Of a stretch of DNA of 37,013 nucleotides, positions 18,103 through 26,624 are shown in pieces (the stretch's first letter is position 1; each line of letters opens with the position of its first letter). The notes below the pieces were generated by a model that searched no databases, had not been told where the DNA came from, and worked only from the letters and a program-made list of their open reading frames with translations. Made by a program: the position numbers and the translations under genes. The stretch comes from a virus. The stretch lies in the IMG/VR virus record IMGVR_UViG_3300017788_000077, positions 1-37,013 of that record. One strand, 5' to 3'.

Positions 18103-18732
18103 TTATTGGAGTCCACCTATTATTCTTAATAGGCTTTCTTTTAAATAATACTGTGCTTTAGGATCTCCTTGCACTTCCTTCGCTATGCGCAGGTTACTAT
18201 ATCCACCTCGGGTATTCATAAGGTGTTCATAGATTGGTGTAGGATATGCTCCAGGAGCACTGGGTTGAGCTACCACATCCACTGTGATAATCTCAAAATC
18301 AGACACTTCTCCGGAACCGTCCTCTCGAACGTTTCCGGATCCGCGTGAACTGACTCCTAATTTCACTCCGCTTTCTAACATGGATTTCACCAGTTGTCCC
18401 ATCGGAGTTGGTAGGATTTTTAATTTACCATAACCGTTAGGGCCGTCCATCCACATTTCTGTGATCATATGGCTTACACGGTCTAGGTTGATTCTTAGGT
18501 CGTCTGGATGATCAACTTCGCCTAGAACTGAGTATCCTCCTGCAATCTGATCGTTAAGAGTCTTGACAGCCTGGCCAATTTCATTGACAGGATAAACTCG
18601 CTGATTTTGATTCCTAACGCCGCCCTGGATGCAGATTCCTTTCATATAAAGGTTCTTACCGCCGTCACGGTCGTCGGATTCAACGATCATTCTTGCTTGA
18701 TCGAAACTCAGGTTTTCGCGTAGATAATTCAT
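18103..18732 (-). CDS. 21: Prohead core protease gp21
   Basis: This is the serine protease that sits in the prohead core and cleaves scaffold and capsid precursors before DNA packaging. The 209-aa product shows the family's catalytic signature: His75 in GEVDHPDD and Ser128/129 in KLGVSSRGSG, followed by FEIITVDVVAQPSAPGAYP. ATG at 18732 is chosen over the in-frame GTG at 18735 because AAGG lies at better spacing. It follows the acidic core protein by 13 nt and precedes gp22 by 15 nt, in the T4 order. Confidence 0.93.
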   Translation of the reverse strand: MNYLRENLSFDQARMIVESDDRDGGKNLYMKGICIQGGVRNQNQRVYPVNEIGQAVKTLNDQIAGGYSVLGEVDHPDDLRINLDRVSHMITEMWMDGPNGYGKLKILPTPMGQLVKSMLESGVKLGVSSRGSGNVREDGSGEVSDFEIITVDVVAQPSAPGAYPTPIYEHLMNTRGGYSNLRIAKEVQGDPKAQYYLKESLLRIIGGLQ

Positions 18733-18745
18733 CACTTATACCTTG

Positions 18746-19579
18746 TTACCTGGCACGATTCGGAGCGCCGTTGATTGGGGAGCTTGCGCTCTTATCTCCA
18801 TTGTCTCCTGTGCCTTTCTTTTCAGCACCGTGTCCGGGTTCTTTTTTCTTAAATGCTGTTTTACCAGCATTTCCTCCTGGAACATTAATATTGCCGAAAT
18901 TCTCTTCTTTAGTGAAAGGATTCAATAATCCGCCTTTGGTGCCTTCACCTTTGGCTTCTCCACCCTTTGCGATATTTGCAGTCGTGCCGCCCATATCATT
19001 CTTACCTGCTACGATAGACTTGGTATTTACACCATTATCACCGCCTTTGGGATTTGTTACTTTTTCAATGTATTCTCTCATGAAATTGTCGCTGACGTCA
19101 AAGCTGTCTTTAACGGGCTCATCCATATCCATGCCCATTTCATCGTCCATGCCCATTTCATCGTCCATGCCTTCTTCATCGGACATTAGTTTTTCAAATT
19201 CTGCTTTGAGTTCGTCTAAGGCATCTTCTAGATCAACAACACGATCTTCGATATCGTCGTCACTGTCCATGTCTCCATCATCGTCGCTTTCGATGTCGCT
19301 CATGAAATCGTCTGTGGCATCCCCACCGACATCATCGCCTTTTTCATCTTCGCCTTCTGCAAAATCAAAATTTTCGTCTACTTCTTCATCATCTTCTGTA
19401 GATTCATCTACTTCTTCCTCGTCTTCTTCTGCAGATTCAGTAAAATCTTCTGAAAGGATTTCTTCGTAGATTTCACGCGATTTTTCAACTACTAATTGAT
19501 GGAAAATTTCTTTGGCTTTTTCTTGCTCATCGGCAATAAGGTGCTCGAGCATCTGCTCGAATTTTGATCGATCAGTCAT
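18746..19579 (-). CDS. Acidic prohead core protein, gp67/gp68-like
   Basis: The start at 19579 has AGGAG 7 nt upstream and gives 277 aa. An upstream TTG at 19612 would add 11 residues and is less likely. The N-terminal helix (MTDRSKFEQMLEHLIADEQE, then KAKEIFHQLVVEKSREIYEE) is followed by long Asp/Glu runs (residues 50-160), including a DDEMGMDDEMGMDMD repeat. After this comes a Gly/Lys-rich tail. T4 gp67 has the same plan (short helix, then acidic tail), though at 80 aa it is much smaller. Its position between gp20 and gp21 matches T4 genes 67/68. Expected role: internal core component, cleaved by gp21. Confidence 0.7.
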   Translation of the reverse strand: MTDRSKFEQMLEHLIADEQEKAKEIFHQLVVEKSREIYEEILSEDFTESAEEDEEEVDESTEDDEEVDENFDFAEGEDEKGDDVGGDATDDFMSDIESDDDGDMDSDDDIEDRVVDLEDALDELKAEFEKLMSDEEGMDDEMGMDDEMGMDMDEPVKDSFDVSDNFMREYIEKVTNPKGGDNGVNTKSIVAGKNDMGGTTANIAKGGEAKGEGTKGGLLNPFTKEENFGNINVPGGNAGKTAFKKKEPGHGAEKKGTGDNGDKSASSPINGAPNRAR

Positions 19580-19615
19580 GTTTTTCTCCTGTAATGTGTG
19601 CAAGGCTGTCAAATA

Positions 19616-19623
19616 TATTTACT
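19616..19623 (-). promoter_or_regulatory. Weak late-promoter-like box AGTAAATA
   Basis: Minus-strand AGTAAATATATT, about 40 nt before the ATG of the acidic core gene, matches the late box at 6 of 8 positions and lies in the 97-base gap after the 79-aa gene. Spacing suits a late start for the 67-21-22-23 run. The surroundings are AT-rich, so a chance match is possible. Confidence 0.35.
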
Positions 19624-19676
19624 TAATTATGTAAAATATATGCAGAAATGATTGGATTTTAAGGTATTTTTAAATT

Positions 19677-19916
19677 TTACGCAGCAGGCTGCGGCGGAGG
19701 CATGTACATTTGCTTTACAAATTCCAATTCTTTTTCTTGTTCTAAGATATGTTGTTCACTGGCTTTTCTTAGCTCATTAACCTGCTTTAGAGTTAATCTT
19801 GTTTTTCGTGTATCATCTTTTTTCAAAGATGTAGAATCTCTGCTAGGATTATATCTCATATCGCTAGCCGCAGCTTTAGCATCAGAGTCTATGTAAAATA
19901 ATTCTCTTAATATCAT
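19677..19916 (-). CDS. Small protein between portal and core genes, 79 aa
   Basis: The gene encodes a basic, helical 79-aa protein (MILRELFYIDSDAKAAASDM at the start, a LTLKQVNELRKASEQHILEQ helix, then a Pro-rich end MPPPQPAA). It begins 10 nt after the gp20 stop. No family is recognised. T4 has gp67 (80 aa) at this place, but that protein is acidic and this one is not, so homology is doubtful. Position suggests a prohead assembly or virion role. Confidence 0.6.
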   Translation of the reverse strand: MILRELFYIDSDAKAAASDMRYNPSRDSTSLKKDDTRKTRLTLKQVNELRKASEQHILEQEKELEFVKQMYMPPPQPAA

Positions 19917-19926
19917 GATGTAATAT

Positions 19927-21660
19927 TTATGCTGCTGGCGGTGTTGCTGGTGCTGCTGGTGCTGCAGGCGCGGCTGGTGTTCCGCCGGCTTCTGCTCCAG
20001 CAGCTGGTGTTTCCATTCCTTCCGGTGCAGCAGTATCAGTCATTGCACCAGTGTCAGCTTCTATGCCTGCTTGACTTATACCTACTCCTCTCATTTCTCC
20101 GCTGGCGTCTGTTATTTGAGATCCAGATTTCCCATTTTCTTCAGCCCATAAGCGTTCGTTTTCTGCCATTTCTTCTTCGCTTAATCCTAGGAAACGTTTT
20201 AACGCAAATCGTTTGCTCACGTATGGAGTTTGAGAAATAGTTCCATAGGTGTTAATTCTTTGATTATCAAGCTCTGCTTGACGATAAGTTGCAAAGTTCT
20301 GCGGAGGTTGGAATTTTAACTCAAACAAACTAGAATCAATGTTGAGTCCTCTATCATAGAGATAAAGTTTAAATTCTTGGTCGAATATATCCTGCATCAG
20401 ACTTTGTAATCTCATACAATAATTATTAAAACGTAATTCCTGGATATATGCTGTACCAACTCTGCCATCGTTATACTGCGCTTGACTATCATCAGCACCT
20501 GTTGGTAGATAACTGCTAGGAATTCTTAAACCACGGAATAGTTTGTTAGTAAAATATTTTAAATCATCAATCTCGCCGAGATTCGTACCCCCCGGCAGTG
20601 TTTCAACTTTACTTCCTCGACCTTCTGCTGTTGTTGGAAAGAAATAATCTTCATTGATAGATAAAGGATTATATGCACTGTCAATTACATTAGTACCGCC
20701 ACCGGTTGCACTAGGTATCCGTCTTTGATGTATTTCATTTTTTACCCTTTCAACAAAACTCATAGCCAAGTGACTGGGCATATTTCCTACATCGATATAG
20801 AAAATACGTCTTTCTGGAGCACGTTGAATACGATAGATTAGGATAGCATCTTCTAACAGTTCTTTTTGTTTAAAAACTTTAAAGACATTTTCTAATAGAC
20901 TGTTACCAAATGGAAAGTTATTATCTAATCCCTCTGATAAACTCAGATGTATTACATGTTTGGCATCTACGGCCAACTCATTTTGTAACATTTCAAATCG
21001 ACTACCGCTAGAACTTGATGCAGGATATGCACCTACCATACCTCTAGCTGCTTGGCCTCCTGCCACATAAGCAGTGCCGCGATTATTTGTATTAGTAGTG
21101 TTAGGATTGATAGTTGTTACTACTAGATCTTGGAAGTTAGGATTTAAATCACGTATGACATATTGTTCAGGTTCTTTACCTTCGCTTTCGTTAACGATAA
21201 TCTTAACAATCTTAGCAGGATCGATATAGACCCATTTTTTATTCTCAGGATCTCTAATAAAAAAGCAATCTCCATATTTGAATGTATTACGTATTATACG
21301 AAAAATTCGTGTTTCAAATTGTTGTAATTTAGTCCATTGTTGTAGATACTCTCGCAGGATAGCGATTTCGCTGTTAGTGGCTTTACTTTTAAAAAACATA
21401 TGGAAAGGCGTGCCGTTTTCTCTATTTTTTTGGCTAGAAAATTCAGCTAGGATATCTAATGCTGCATTGACTTCTGAATCCATGTCCATGGTATCATATT
21501 GCAGATATCTCTCGATACGATTCGGTGCACCTGTATATACATCTGGTAAGAAGCTAGAATAATTTTTACGGGCAGGGCCAGCTTGATTTCCACCTAATGT
21601 GCTAACAGTCGATGGCGCTGTATTAACTTTTACAGGTGTGAAATATTTTCGCCATGACAT
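19927..21660 (-). CDS. 20: Portal vertex protein gp20
   Basis: The 577-aa protein forms the dodecameric ring at the head vertex through which DNA is packaged and to which the tail joins. T4-type portal segments are plain: APNRIERYLQYDTMDMDSEV, then NAALDILAEFS (residues 45-76), FKYGDCFFIRDPENKKWVYI (about 127-146), IYRIQRAPERRIFYIDVGNM (near 280) and GLRIPSSYLPTGADDSQAQY. The last 60 residues are a low-complexity Ala/Pro/Gly tail. GGAG is 8 nt before ATG. It is 19 nt downstream of the tape-measure-like gene. Confidence 0.95.
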   Translation of the reverse strand: MSWRKYFTPVKVNTAPSTVSTLGGNQAGPARKNYSSFLPDVYTGAPNRIERYLQYDTMDMDSEVNAALDILAEFSSQKNRENGTPFHMFFKSKATNSEIAILREYLQQWTKLQQFETRIFRIIRNTFKYGDCFFIRDPENKKWVYIDPAKIVKIIVNESEGKEPEQYVIRDLNPNFQDLVVTTINPNTTNTNNRGTAYVAGGQAARGMVGAYPASSSSGSRFEMLQNELAVDAKHVIHLSLSEGLDNNFPFGNSLLENVFKVFKQKELLEDAILIYRIQRAPERRIFYIDVGNMPSHLAMSFVERVKNEIHQRRIPSATGGGTNVIDSAYNPLSINEDYFFPTTAEGRGSKVETLPGGTNLGEIDDLKYFTNKLFRGLRIPSSYLPTGADDSQAQYNDGRVGTAYIQELRFNNYCMRLQSLMQDIFDQEFKLYLYDRGLNIDSSLFELKFQPPQNFATYRQAELDNQRINTYGTISQTPYVSKRFALKRFLGLSEEEMAENERLWAEENGKSGSQITDASGEMRGVGISQAGIEADTGAMTDTAAPEGMETPAAGAEAGGTPAAPAAPAAPATPPAA

Positions 21661-21679
21661 ATAAAATTCTCCAATTTAA

Positions 21680-24343
21680 CTACATTCTATCGTAGATGTT
21701 TGAACTATTAGATTTAGTTGCGCTGATTTGCTTACGTCCAAGATCTTCATTTTGACTAATTAATCGTTCCATCCTCATATTTAACTGATCTAAACTTTTA
21801 ACTACGTCGTCTAGGCTAGCATTATTTTGACTGCCTGCAGAGGCTGTTTGCGTTGTTGGCTTCGAGGCCTGTGCTTGTCCGGCGGTTGTTTGTTGAGAGG
21901 GTTGATTCTGCTGTGATTGCGCACGCACCGCAGCAGGTACTGTAGCTGCATTATTTTTAATAGCCTGCCCAAATCCTGGAAGATTGATAGAATTTAAATC
22001 AACTGCAGGAGTTGACGGTTTGCTACTGATCGTGGTATCAATCGTTGAGCTAATTCCTCTCAATAATTCGTTAGGATCAAAACTTTGCGGATCAACGCTC
22101 TGCTGCGTTATCGAACCTTCGAGATTACCGAATTCATTGTCTATATCTTGTACTACTTTGGCCATAGTATCTTCAAAATCACCAAACGCATCAGCTGGAA
22201 TTTCATCTGCTGAGCCAAGATTTCCAAATTCAGTGTCTATATCTTGTACTACTTTAGCCAAGACATCTTCAAAATCACCAAACGCATCAGCTGGAATTTC
22301 ATCTGCTGCACCGAGATTGCCGAACTCGGTGTCTATGTCTTGAGATACCCTGGCCATGGCGCCTTCGAGATCACCGAATTCTGTATCTGCAGAATCTTCA
22401 GATACACGTTTCATGGCCCCTGCTAGATCTCCAAATTCCGTGTCTATATCTTGGGTCACTTTAGCCATAGCTCCTTCTAGGTCGCCAAATTCAGTATCAG
22501 GCATATCATCTGCTACACGTTTCATAGCTCCAGCCAAATCACCGAACTCTGTATCTATGTCTTGAGTTACTTTGGCCATGGCTCCTTCAAGATCTCCAAA
22601 TTCAGTATCGATCATGTTTGAAAACATCTTTTGAGTGTCCATGTTGCTTAATTCTTGTTTAGCCTGTGCAAATTTATCGGCCACAGCAGTTGCGCCTGAT
22701 TGTTGCATCCCAAGAGCAAGATTCTTCATCTGTTCTTCTGTGACCACTCCTTCTCTACCGTGTAATATGCTCAGTGTTCCTTCTCCAAAATCTTCTATCA
22801 GTTTCCCTGTAGCACCTAATGATCCCGAAGATCTACCTCCGACGGCCATGGAATTTATTTTTCCAGATATACTAACAAAGGTGTCACCTGTCACGTTTAC
22901 GGCTTTCGTGGCAACATTAAGAGCAGCATTAGTCACTCCGCCTATCGGTCCTCCTTGTTGACCTTGGCTCATTAATCCCTGCCTAGCTCTACCTTCTATA
23001 ATTGATTGTACATTTCCTTCTTTTCCGCCAGCCAATCTTTCAGCGCCTTCGACTGCATACTGACCTGCTCGAGATGCTTCTTGAGAGATGCTTTCTCCTT
23101 TTTGATTTCTTGTCATTACTGCGCCTGCAACACCGGCTCTTATATCCTGTACTGTACGTTCGACAGCAGTAGCTCCAGCTACAGTTCCGCCAACAAAACC
23201 TCCTTGTTTATCGAGACCTGATCTAGATTTTTCAATTTCAACTCTTGCTGCTTTTAAAACTTTAGCATAATCATCTTGCGTGGTCATCAACACATTCATG
23301 CTTTTAGCAGTTGCCTGTACAGAATCGTTGAACGGCATCATAGTTTCGATGTTTTTTATCATCGTTTTACCAATAGGTCCGCCTGCTTCGCCAAGTGTAG
23401 CCTGTAGTAATAAGGTAGGATCTTGTTGATTTCTCAGCATCTCAGCTGTAGCTCTTTCGCCGAACTGTTTTGCAGCGTCAAATTGTCCTTTGCCTAAAGC
23501 AGACATCTGATCAGCTGTGGCTTGGCTAGCTTTTCCAAATGTGGCAAATTGATTTGTTGCTTCTTCGCTGATCAGTGTGCCTGTGGCAAACAGTTCTTTG
23601 GCCATTTGCCCGCGGCCTTCGATCTCGGCTTGTTTTAAAGCAGCCATTGCATCTGTTCGAATCTTTCTAGCTTCTTCTTCAGTCTTGCCCATGGTCATCA
23701 ATCGCAGTTTTGCTTCAACCTGTCCGTCGACTCGGTTCTTCTGCATGATTTCCATCTGCTCTTGGCGACTTTTACCAGTGAGTTTGGCCATCATATCCAT
23801 TTCTCTAGCCATTTCAGCTGCGCTGTTTCTTGCATCAGCAGATGATTTTTCATCTGCTGCATTTGTAAATTTTTGTATAGAAGCCTGCATAGCAAGGACT
23901 TCGTTTAGTTCTTTAGACGAATATCCTAGATTCCTTAACTCCTTGTCCATGTTATTTTTAAAGAATCCGTCGCTGAGTTTAGCAAATGCTTCGGTTCCTC
24001 GAGTAACACTACCGCCCATGCCTGTCAGGTATTTTCCGTTGTCTTTTACTACTTGAGCAAACTCATCGAGATCTAATCTACTCCGCGCAGCAGCAGCACT
24101 CATCCCTACTAGGTCATTGCTGAAATTTGATCCTGTGCGACTTAGATCTCTAAAGGTGTTCAACGAATTTTTCGCAGTGTCGGAAAAGTCTTTTAAAGTC
24201 TCTTTGGTTATATTCCCGGCTTCTTTTAGATCAACTATAGATTTTGTAGGAGCAGCGCCGCTAGACGCATTCCTTGGTAAACTTTTAGAGATCGCGTCAG
24301 CTAATAATTGTGCGTCTGCTTTAGTAAAACTTCCAGTGGCCAT
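21680..24343 (-). CDS. Tape-measure-like structural protein with FGDLEGAM repeats, 887 aa
   Basis: A long helical, Ala/Lys/Glu/Met-rich protein. The first 400 residues look like coiled-coil tail measure sequence. Around residue 525 FGEGTLSILHGREGVVTEEQ recalls the (L)HGxEAVI motif near the end of many phage tape-measure proteins. Residues 577-744 hold ten FGDLEGAM-type repeats, followed by a Gln/Pro/Ser-rich linker and a short C-terminal coiled coil. It has its own late promoter and an AGGA site. It lies directly upstream of gp20, where T4 has tail genes 18 and 19, neither of which is seen here. Tape measure is inference from length, composition and that motif; an internal or neck protein is possible. 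Confidence 0.5.
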   Translation of the reverse strand: MATGSFTKADAQLLADAISKSLPRNASSGAAPTKSIVDLKEAGNITKETLKDFSDTAKNSLNTFRDLSRTGSNFSNDLVGMSAAAARSRLDLDEFAQVVKDNGKYLTGMGGSVTRGTEAFAKLSDGFFKNNMDKELRNLGYSSKELNEVLAMQASIQKFTNAADEKSSADARNSAAEMAREMDMMAKLTGKSRQEQMEIMQKNRVDGQVEAKLRLMTMGKTEEEARKIRTDAMAALKQAEIEGRGQMAKELFATGTLISEEATNQFATFGKASQATADQMSALGKGQFDAAKQFGERATAEMLRNQQDPTLLLQATLGEAGGPIGKTMIKNIETMMPFNDSVQATAKSMNVLMTTQDDYAKVLKAARVEIEKSRSGLDKQGGFVGGTVAGATAVERTVQDIRAGVAGAVMTRNQKGESISQEASRAGQYAVEGAERLAGGKEGNVQSIIEGRARQGLMSQGQQGGPIGGVTNAALNVATKAVNVTGDTFVSISGKINSMAVGGRSSGSLGATGKLIEDFGEGTLSILHGREGVVTEEQMKNLALGMQQSGATAVADKFAQAKQELSNMDTQKMFSNMIDTEFGDLEGAMAKVTQDIDTEFGDLAGAMKRVADDMPDTEFGDLEGAMAKVTQDIDTEFGDLAGAMKRVSEDSADTEFGDLEGAMARVSQDIDTEFGNLGAADEIPADAFGDFEDVLAKVVQDIDTEFGNLGSADEIPADAFGDFEDTMAKVVQDIDNEFGNLEGSITQQSVDPQSFDPNELLRGISSTIDTTISSKPSTPAVDLNSINLPGFGQAIKNNAATVPAAVRAQSQQNQPSQQTTAGQAQASKPTTQTASAGSQNNASLDDVVKSLDQLNMRMERLISQNEDLGRKQISATKSNSSNIYDRM
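22110..22613 (-). repeat. Ten-copy (D/N)(T/A)xFG(D/N)L repeat within the 887-aa gene
   Basis: About 168 residues contain ten copies of an FG(D/N)-centred motif. The first five are TEFGDL(E/A)GAM and the later ones TEFGNLG(A/S)AD and DAFGDFED. They are spaced 16-20 residues apart and alternate between two linker types (AKVTQDI and KRVADDMP). The codons differ between copies, so the array is old or diverging rather than freshly expanded. Confidence 0.85.
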
Positions 24344-24369
24344 TTATTTTTTTCCTAGAAAAATGCGTA

Positions 24370-24377
24370 TATAAATA
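24370..24377 (+). promoter_or_regulatory. T4 late promoter TATAAATA for gp26
   Basis: A perfect TATAAATAC box sits 37 nt before the gp26 ATG. Twelve bases beyond it lies an opposing late box for the minus-strand 887-aa gene. Confidence 0.85.
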
Positions 24378-24389
24378 CGGATAATAATA

Positions 24390-24397
24390 TATTTATC
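24390..24397 (-). promoter_or_regulatory. T4-type late promoter GATAAATA for the 887-aa gene
   Basis: Minus-strand GATAAATATAT lies about 47 nt before ATG at 24343 and is identical over 11 bases to the box at 15750. It drives the 887-aa, gp20 and head genes leftward. It overlaps the transcribed leader of the rightward gp26 promoter. Confidence 0.75.
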
Positions 24398-24413
24398 GGG
24401 ATCAAAAACTGCT

Positions 24414-25232
24414 ATGAATTCAAATCCACTACAAAAGTATTTTAGACAGCCAAAAATTTTTATGTCTCTGCCTAGCAAAGGGTTATTTTACCCCCAAGGA
24501 GTTTTAACTGGAGATCATAATAATGTACCTATCTTTGCCATGACTGGTATGGATGAATTGATCATGAAAACCCCTGATGCATTATTCAGTGGCGAAGCTA
24601 CAGTTAAATTAATCGAAAGTTGTTGTCCTTATATCAAAGACGGTAGAGAGATACCCAGCTTCGATGTTGATGCTCTGTTGATTTCAATTAGGATAGCTAC
24701 CTTTGGTCCAGACATGACTGTGTCACATACCTGTAAAAACTGCAGGACTGAAAACGAATTTGAAATCGATCTTACATCAGTATTAGAATTTTATAAGGAC
24801 AAAGTGTTTAATAGTAATCTAGAACTAGGTGAACTTACTGTTAATTTTAAACCACTTAGCTACAAAGACATGACTAGATTTAACACAGAAACATTTAAAT
24901 TCCAAAAGATGCTGGCGCAGATCGAAGGTATTAACGACGATAAAAAACAAGAATTCATCGATGATGTCTACGAAAAATTAGCCGAGTTACAGCTAGACAT
25001 TTTCTTAAACAGTATCGAATCTGTGAGCGGACCGGATTTTTCCGTAACAGAAACAGATCAGATCAAAGAATGGTTATCAAATTCTGAAAGAACACAGTAT
25101 TCAGCCATTAAAAATAAATTAGAATCTAACAGAGAATCTTGGAGTACGCCTAAACATCATATCAAGTGTGCCAGTTGTGGCACAGAAGATGATATATCAG
25201 TGACCATGGATCAATCTAATTTTTTCGAATAA
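24414..25232 (+). CDS. 26: Baseplate hub subunit gp26
   Basis: The 272-aa protein matches the T4 gp26-type baseplate family: PLQKYFRQPKIFMSLPSKGL, then FYPQGV at the start, an MTGMDELIMKTPDALFSGEA segment (44-63) and a CCPYIKDGREIPSFDVDALL segment (70-89). Two CxxC pairs, C107/C110 and C252/C255, probably hold a zinc ion. T4 gp26 is 208 aa, so this form is longer. It is expected in the central hub of the baseplate during tail assembly. A perfect late promoter stands upstream; the ribosome site is weak (GGGA). Confidence 0.8.
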   Translation: MNSNPLQKYFRQPKIFMSLPSKGLFYPQGVLTGDHNNVPIFAMTGMDELIMKTPDALFSGEATVKLIESCCPYIKDGREIPSFDVDALLISIRIATFGPDMTVSHTCKNCRTENEFEIDLTSVLEFYKDKVFNSNLELGELTVNFKPLSYKDMTRFNTETFKFQKMLAQIEGINDDKKQEFIDDVYEKLAELQLDIFLNSIESVSGPDFSVTETDQIKEWLSNSERTQYSAIKNKLESNRESWSTPKHHIKCASCGTEDDISVTMDQSNFFE

Positions 25233-25237
25233 GATTA

Positions 25238-25459
25238 TTGTCATTGTCTAATTCTGACATCGAAAAGCTAGTAGAATCGATGGAATTAGAAACCAAGCGA
25301 ATCAAAGACGAAATATTTAGGATAAGTTGGTATATGCGAGGTGGAGTCAGCAGTCTAGATCTGTTTTATGTTTATTCCTTTGAAGATCGTCAGATCATGA
25401 ACAACATCATCAAAGACAACATAGAAGCTACTAAGAACGCTAAGATACCCTTGCTCTAA
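25238..25459 (+). CDS. Small conserved-looking partner of gp26, 73 aa, TTG start
   Basis: The helical protein has a striking centre, RISWYMRGGVSSLDLFYVYS, then FEDRQIMNNIIKDNIEATKN, ending KIPLL. I recall the pattern WYMRGG...(E)R..I...I..N.E.TK from small proteins that follow the gp26 gene in T4-like phages, but I cannot give a firm name. A hub-assembly factor or chaperone is plausible by context only. The frame has no ATG near its start. TTG at 25238, 5 nt after the gp26 stop, is used here and implies coupling to gp26 translation; TTG at 25244 is an alternative. Its TAA shares bases with the stop of the converging 331-aa gene. Confidence 0.65.
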   Translation: MSLSNSDIEKLVESMELETKRIKDEIFRISWYMRGGVSSLDLFYVYSFEDRQIMNNIIKDNIEATKNAKIPLL

Positions 25460-26451
25460 GGTCTTTCTTTTACGCCAGCTAGGGGATCAGGAAGTCCCAA
25501 GGCACTGGCTTTATCCCTAACGTGTTGAGCCTGTTTTTCCATACCGGGTAGTATGAACCCGTCATCACCGGTGATCTTTACACCCCCAACGACAATATTT
25601 TTGTTTCCAGCGTCTTTGCGTACCTTCATATCAGGAACATATTGAGCACCGTTTTTAGATAGTTCACCGGAAGAAGCAGGAACTTCTGATTTTGGCCGTT
25701 GTATCGGAGTTTGAAGTGCAGCAGGAACCGGTATGTCAGCAGCTTCTAATGCTTTTACAGCTTGGTCTTTAAGTTCGGTAGTGATAACTCCTACAGTTCC
25801 ATTGGTCAGTTGCATTATCCAATGTTCCATGAATTTTTTACCTGCATCTGTGGCCATGAATGCCAGCGCAGCGGTAGAACTCATTCCGATAAATTTTGAA
25901 AAAACATTCTTAACTGCGTCAGGTGTTAAATCAACCACTTTGATCGCAGTGCCAACAAGAGGTGTTTTGCTGGCTACCCATCTTAGAGCTCTTATTATGA
26001 GACTAGGTGCCTTGAACGCAAGCAAGGCAGCTATCACCAATGCTCCCGCAGCTTGCATTCTGTCGTTTTCCGCAGTGGCTAATGCTTGTTCCGGAGACAT
26101 ATCATCATAGATAGAAGGTTTGCCTTTAAGGAAGTTTTCGTATTCTTCTTGGATTTGTTCGAGCTTAGACCAATATTCTAAGACCACAGCCATACTGACG
26201 AACACATGAATGCCTTCTAATACTATACGAGGGTACCCTTTTATCCTCGTTTCAGCAGCTTTTCGAGCACGAGCATTCTTCTTAGCTAGCTCTGCGATAG
26301 CTTCAGCTCGATTAGCCTTTAGTTTAGCTTTAAATTCTCTAGCTCGACGAGAACTAGGAGCGAGACCTTTAGGCTTACCCTTAAATAGATTTTTTAGTTG
26401 GCTGACACCAACTTCGTTGAGATCTTCAATGATTATTTCAGAAACTTTCAT
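25456..26451 (-). CDS. 331-aa protein of unknown function with hydrophobic segments
   Basis: The product begins MKVSEIIIEDLNEVGVSQLK, followed by a very basic helix (residues 25-72, rich in Lys/Arg/Ala). There are hydrophobic stretches near 74-92 (RIVLEGIHVFVSMAVVLEYW) and 133-156 (AAGALVIAALLAFKAPSLII), a weaker one near 195, and a Gly/Pro-rich C-terminus. It may be membrane-bound or carry buried amphipathic helices. No family is recognised. It is the last gene of the leftward operon, beyond the structured noncoding region, and its ribosome site is poor (AAGAA). Its TAG overlaps the stop of the 73-aa gene. Confidence 0.6.
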   Translation of the reverse strand: MKVSEIIIEDLNEVGVSQLKNLFKGKPKGLAPSSRRAREFKAKLKANRAEAIAELAKKNARARKAAETRIKGYPRIVLEGIHVFVSMAVVLEYWSKLEQIQEEYENFLKGKPSIYDDMSPEQALATAENDRMQAAGALVIAALLAFKAPSLIIRALRWVASKTPLVGTAIKVVDLTPDAVKNVFSKFIGMSSTAALAFMATDAGKKFMEHWIMQLTNGTVGVITTELKDQAVKALEAADIPVPAALQTPIQRPKSEVPASSGELSKNGAQYVPDMKVRKDAGNKNIVVGGVKITGDDGFILPGMEKQAQHVRDKASALGLPDPLAGVKERP

Positions 26452-26523
26452 ATTCTTATTTATTCGATGAAGAACTGCGTTCTTCAGTTCTTCGCTCTCG
26501 CTCGAACGTTTTTCTTTTATATT

Positions 26524-26540
26524 AAAAACACGGAGTGTTT
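26524..26540 (-). terminator. Small possible terminator within the noncoding region
   Basis: Minus-strand AAACAC TCC GTGTTT followed by TTAAT makes a 6-bp stem with a 3-base loop and a five-T run that overlaps the stem. It would end an upstream leftward RNA before the 331-aa gene. It is weak and AT-rich. Confidence 0.35.
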
Positions 26541-26624
26541 GAATATTATCCAGATTGTTCAGTCACACTTAGCCCGCTAGGGCTAAGATTTGAACATTAT
26601 CCGAGTTGAACCATGTCACATAGC
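26538..26624 (+). repeat. Two degenerate repeat copies, each abutting a hairpin
   Basis: TTTGAATATTATCC at 26538-26551 and TTTGAACATTATCC at 26589-26602 differ at one of 14 bases. Similarity continues weakly (GTTG or ATTG, then GTCACA, then TAGC) for about 36 nt in total. Each copy begins where a hairpin ends (26526-26540 and 26568-26587), so the unit is hairpin plus tail. It looks like a duplicated palindromic element. Confidence 0.6.

Noticed and set aside
19924-19931. CATAAATA late-box match on the minus strand
   Set aside because: It overlaps the gp20 stop and lies only 8 nt before the next ATG, so a transcript would start at or past the start codon.
26457-26464. AATAAATA late-box match on the minus strand before the 331-aa gene
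   Set aside because: It is 6 nt from the ATG; the start site would fall inside the gene.
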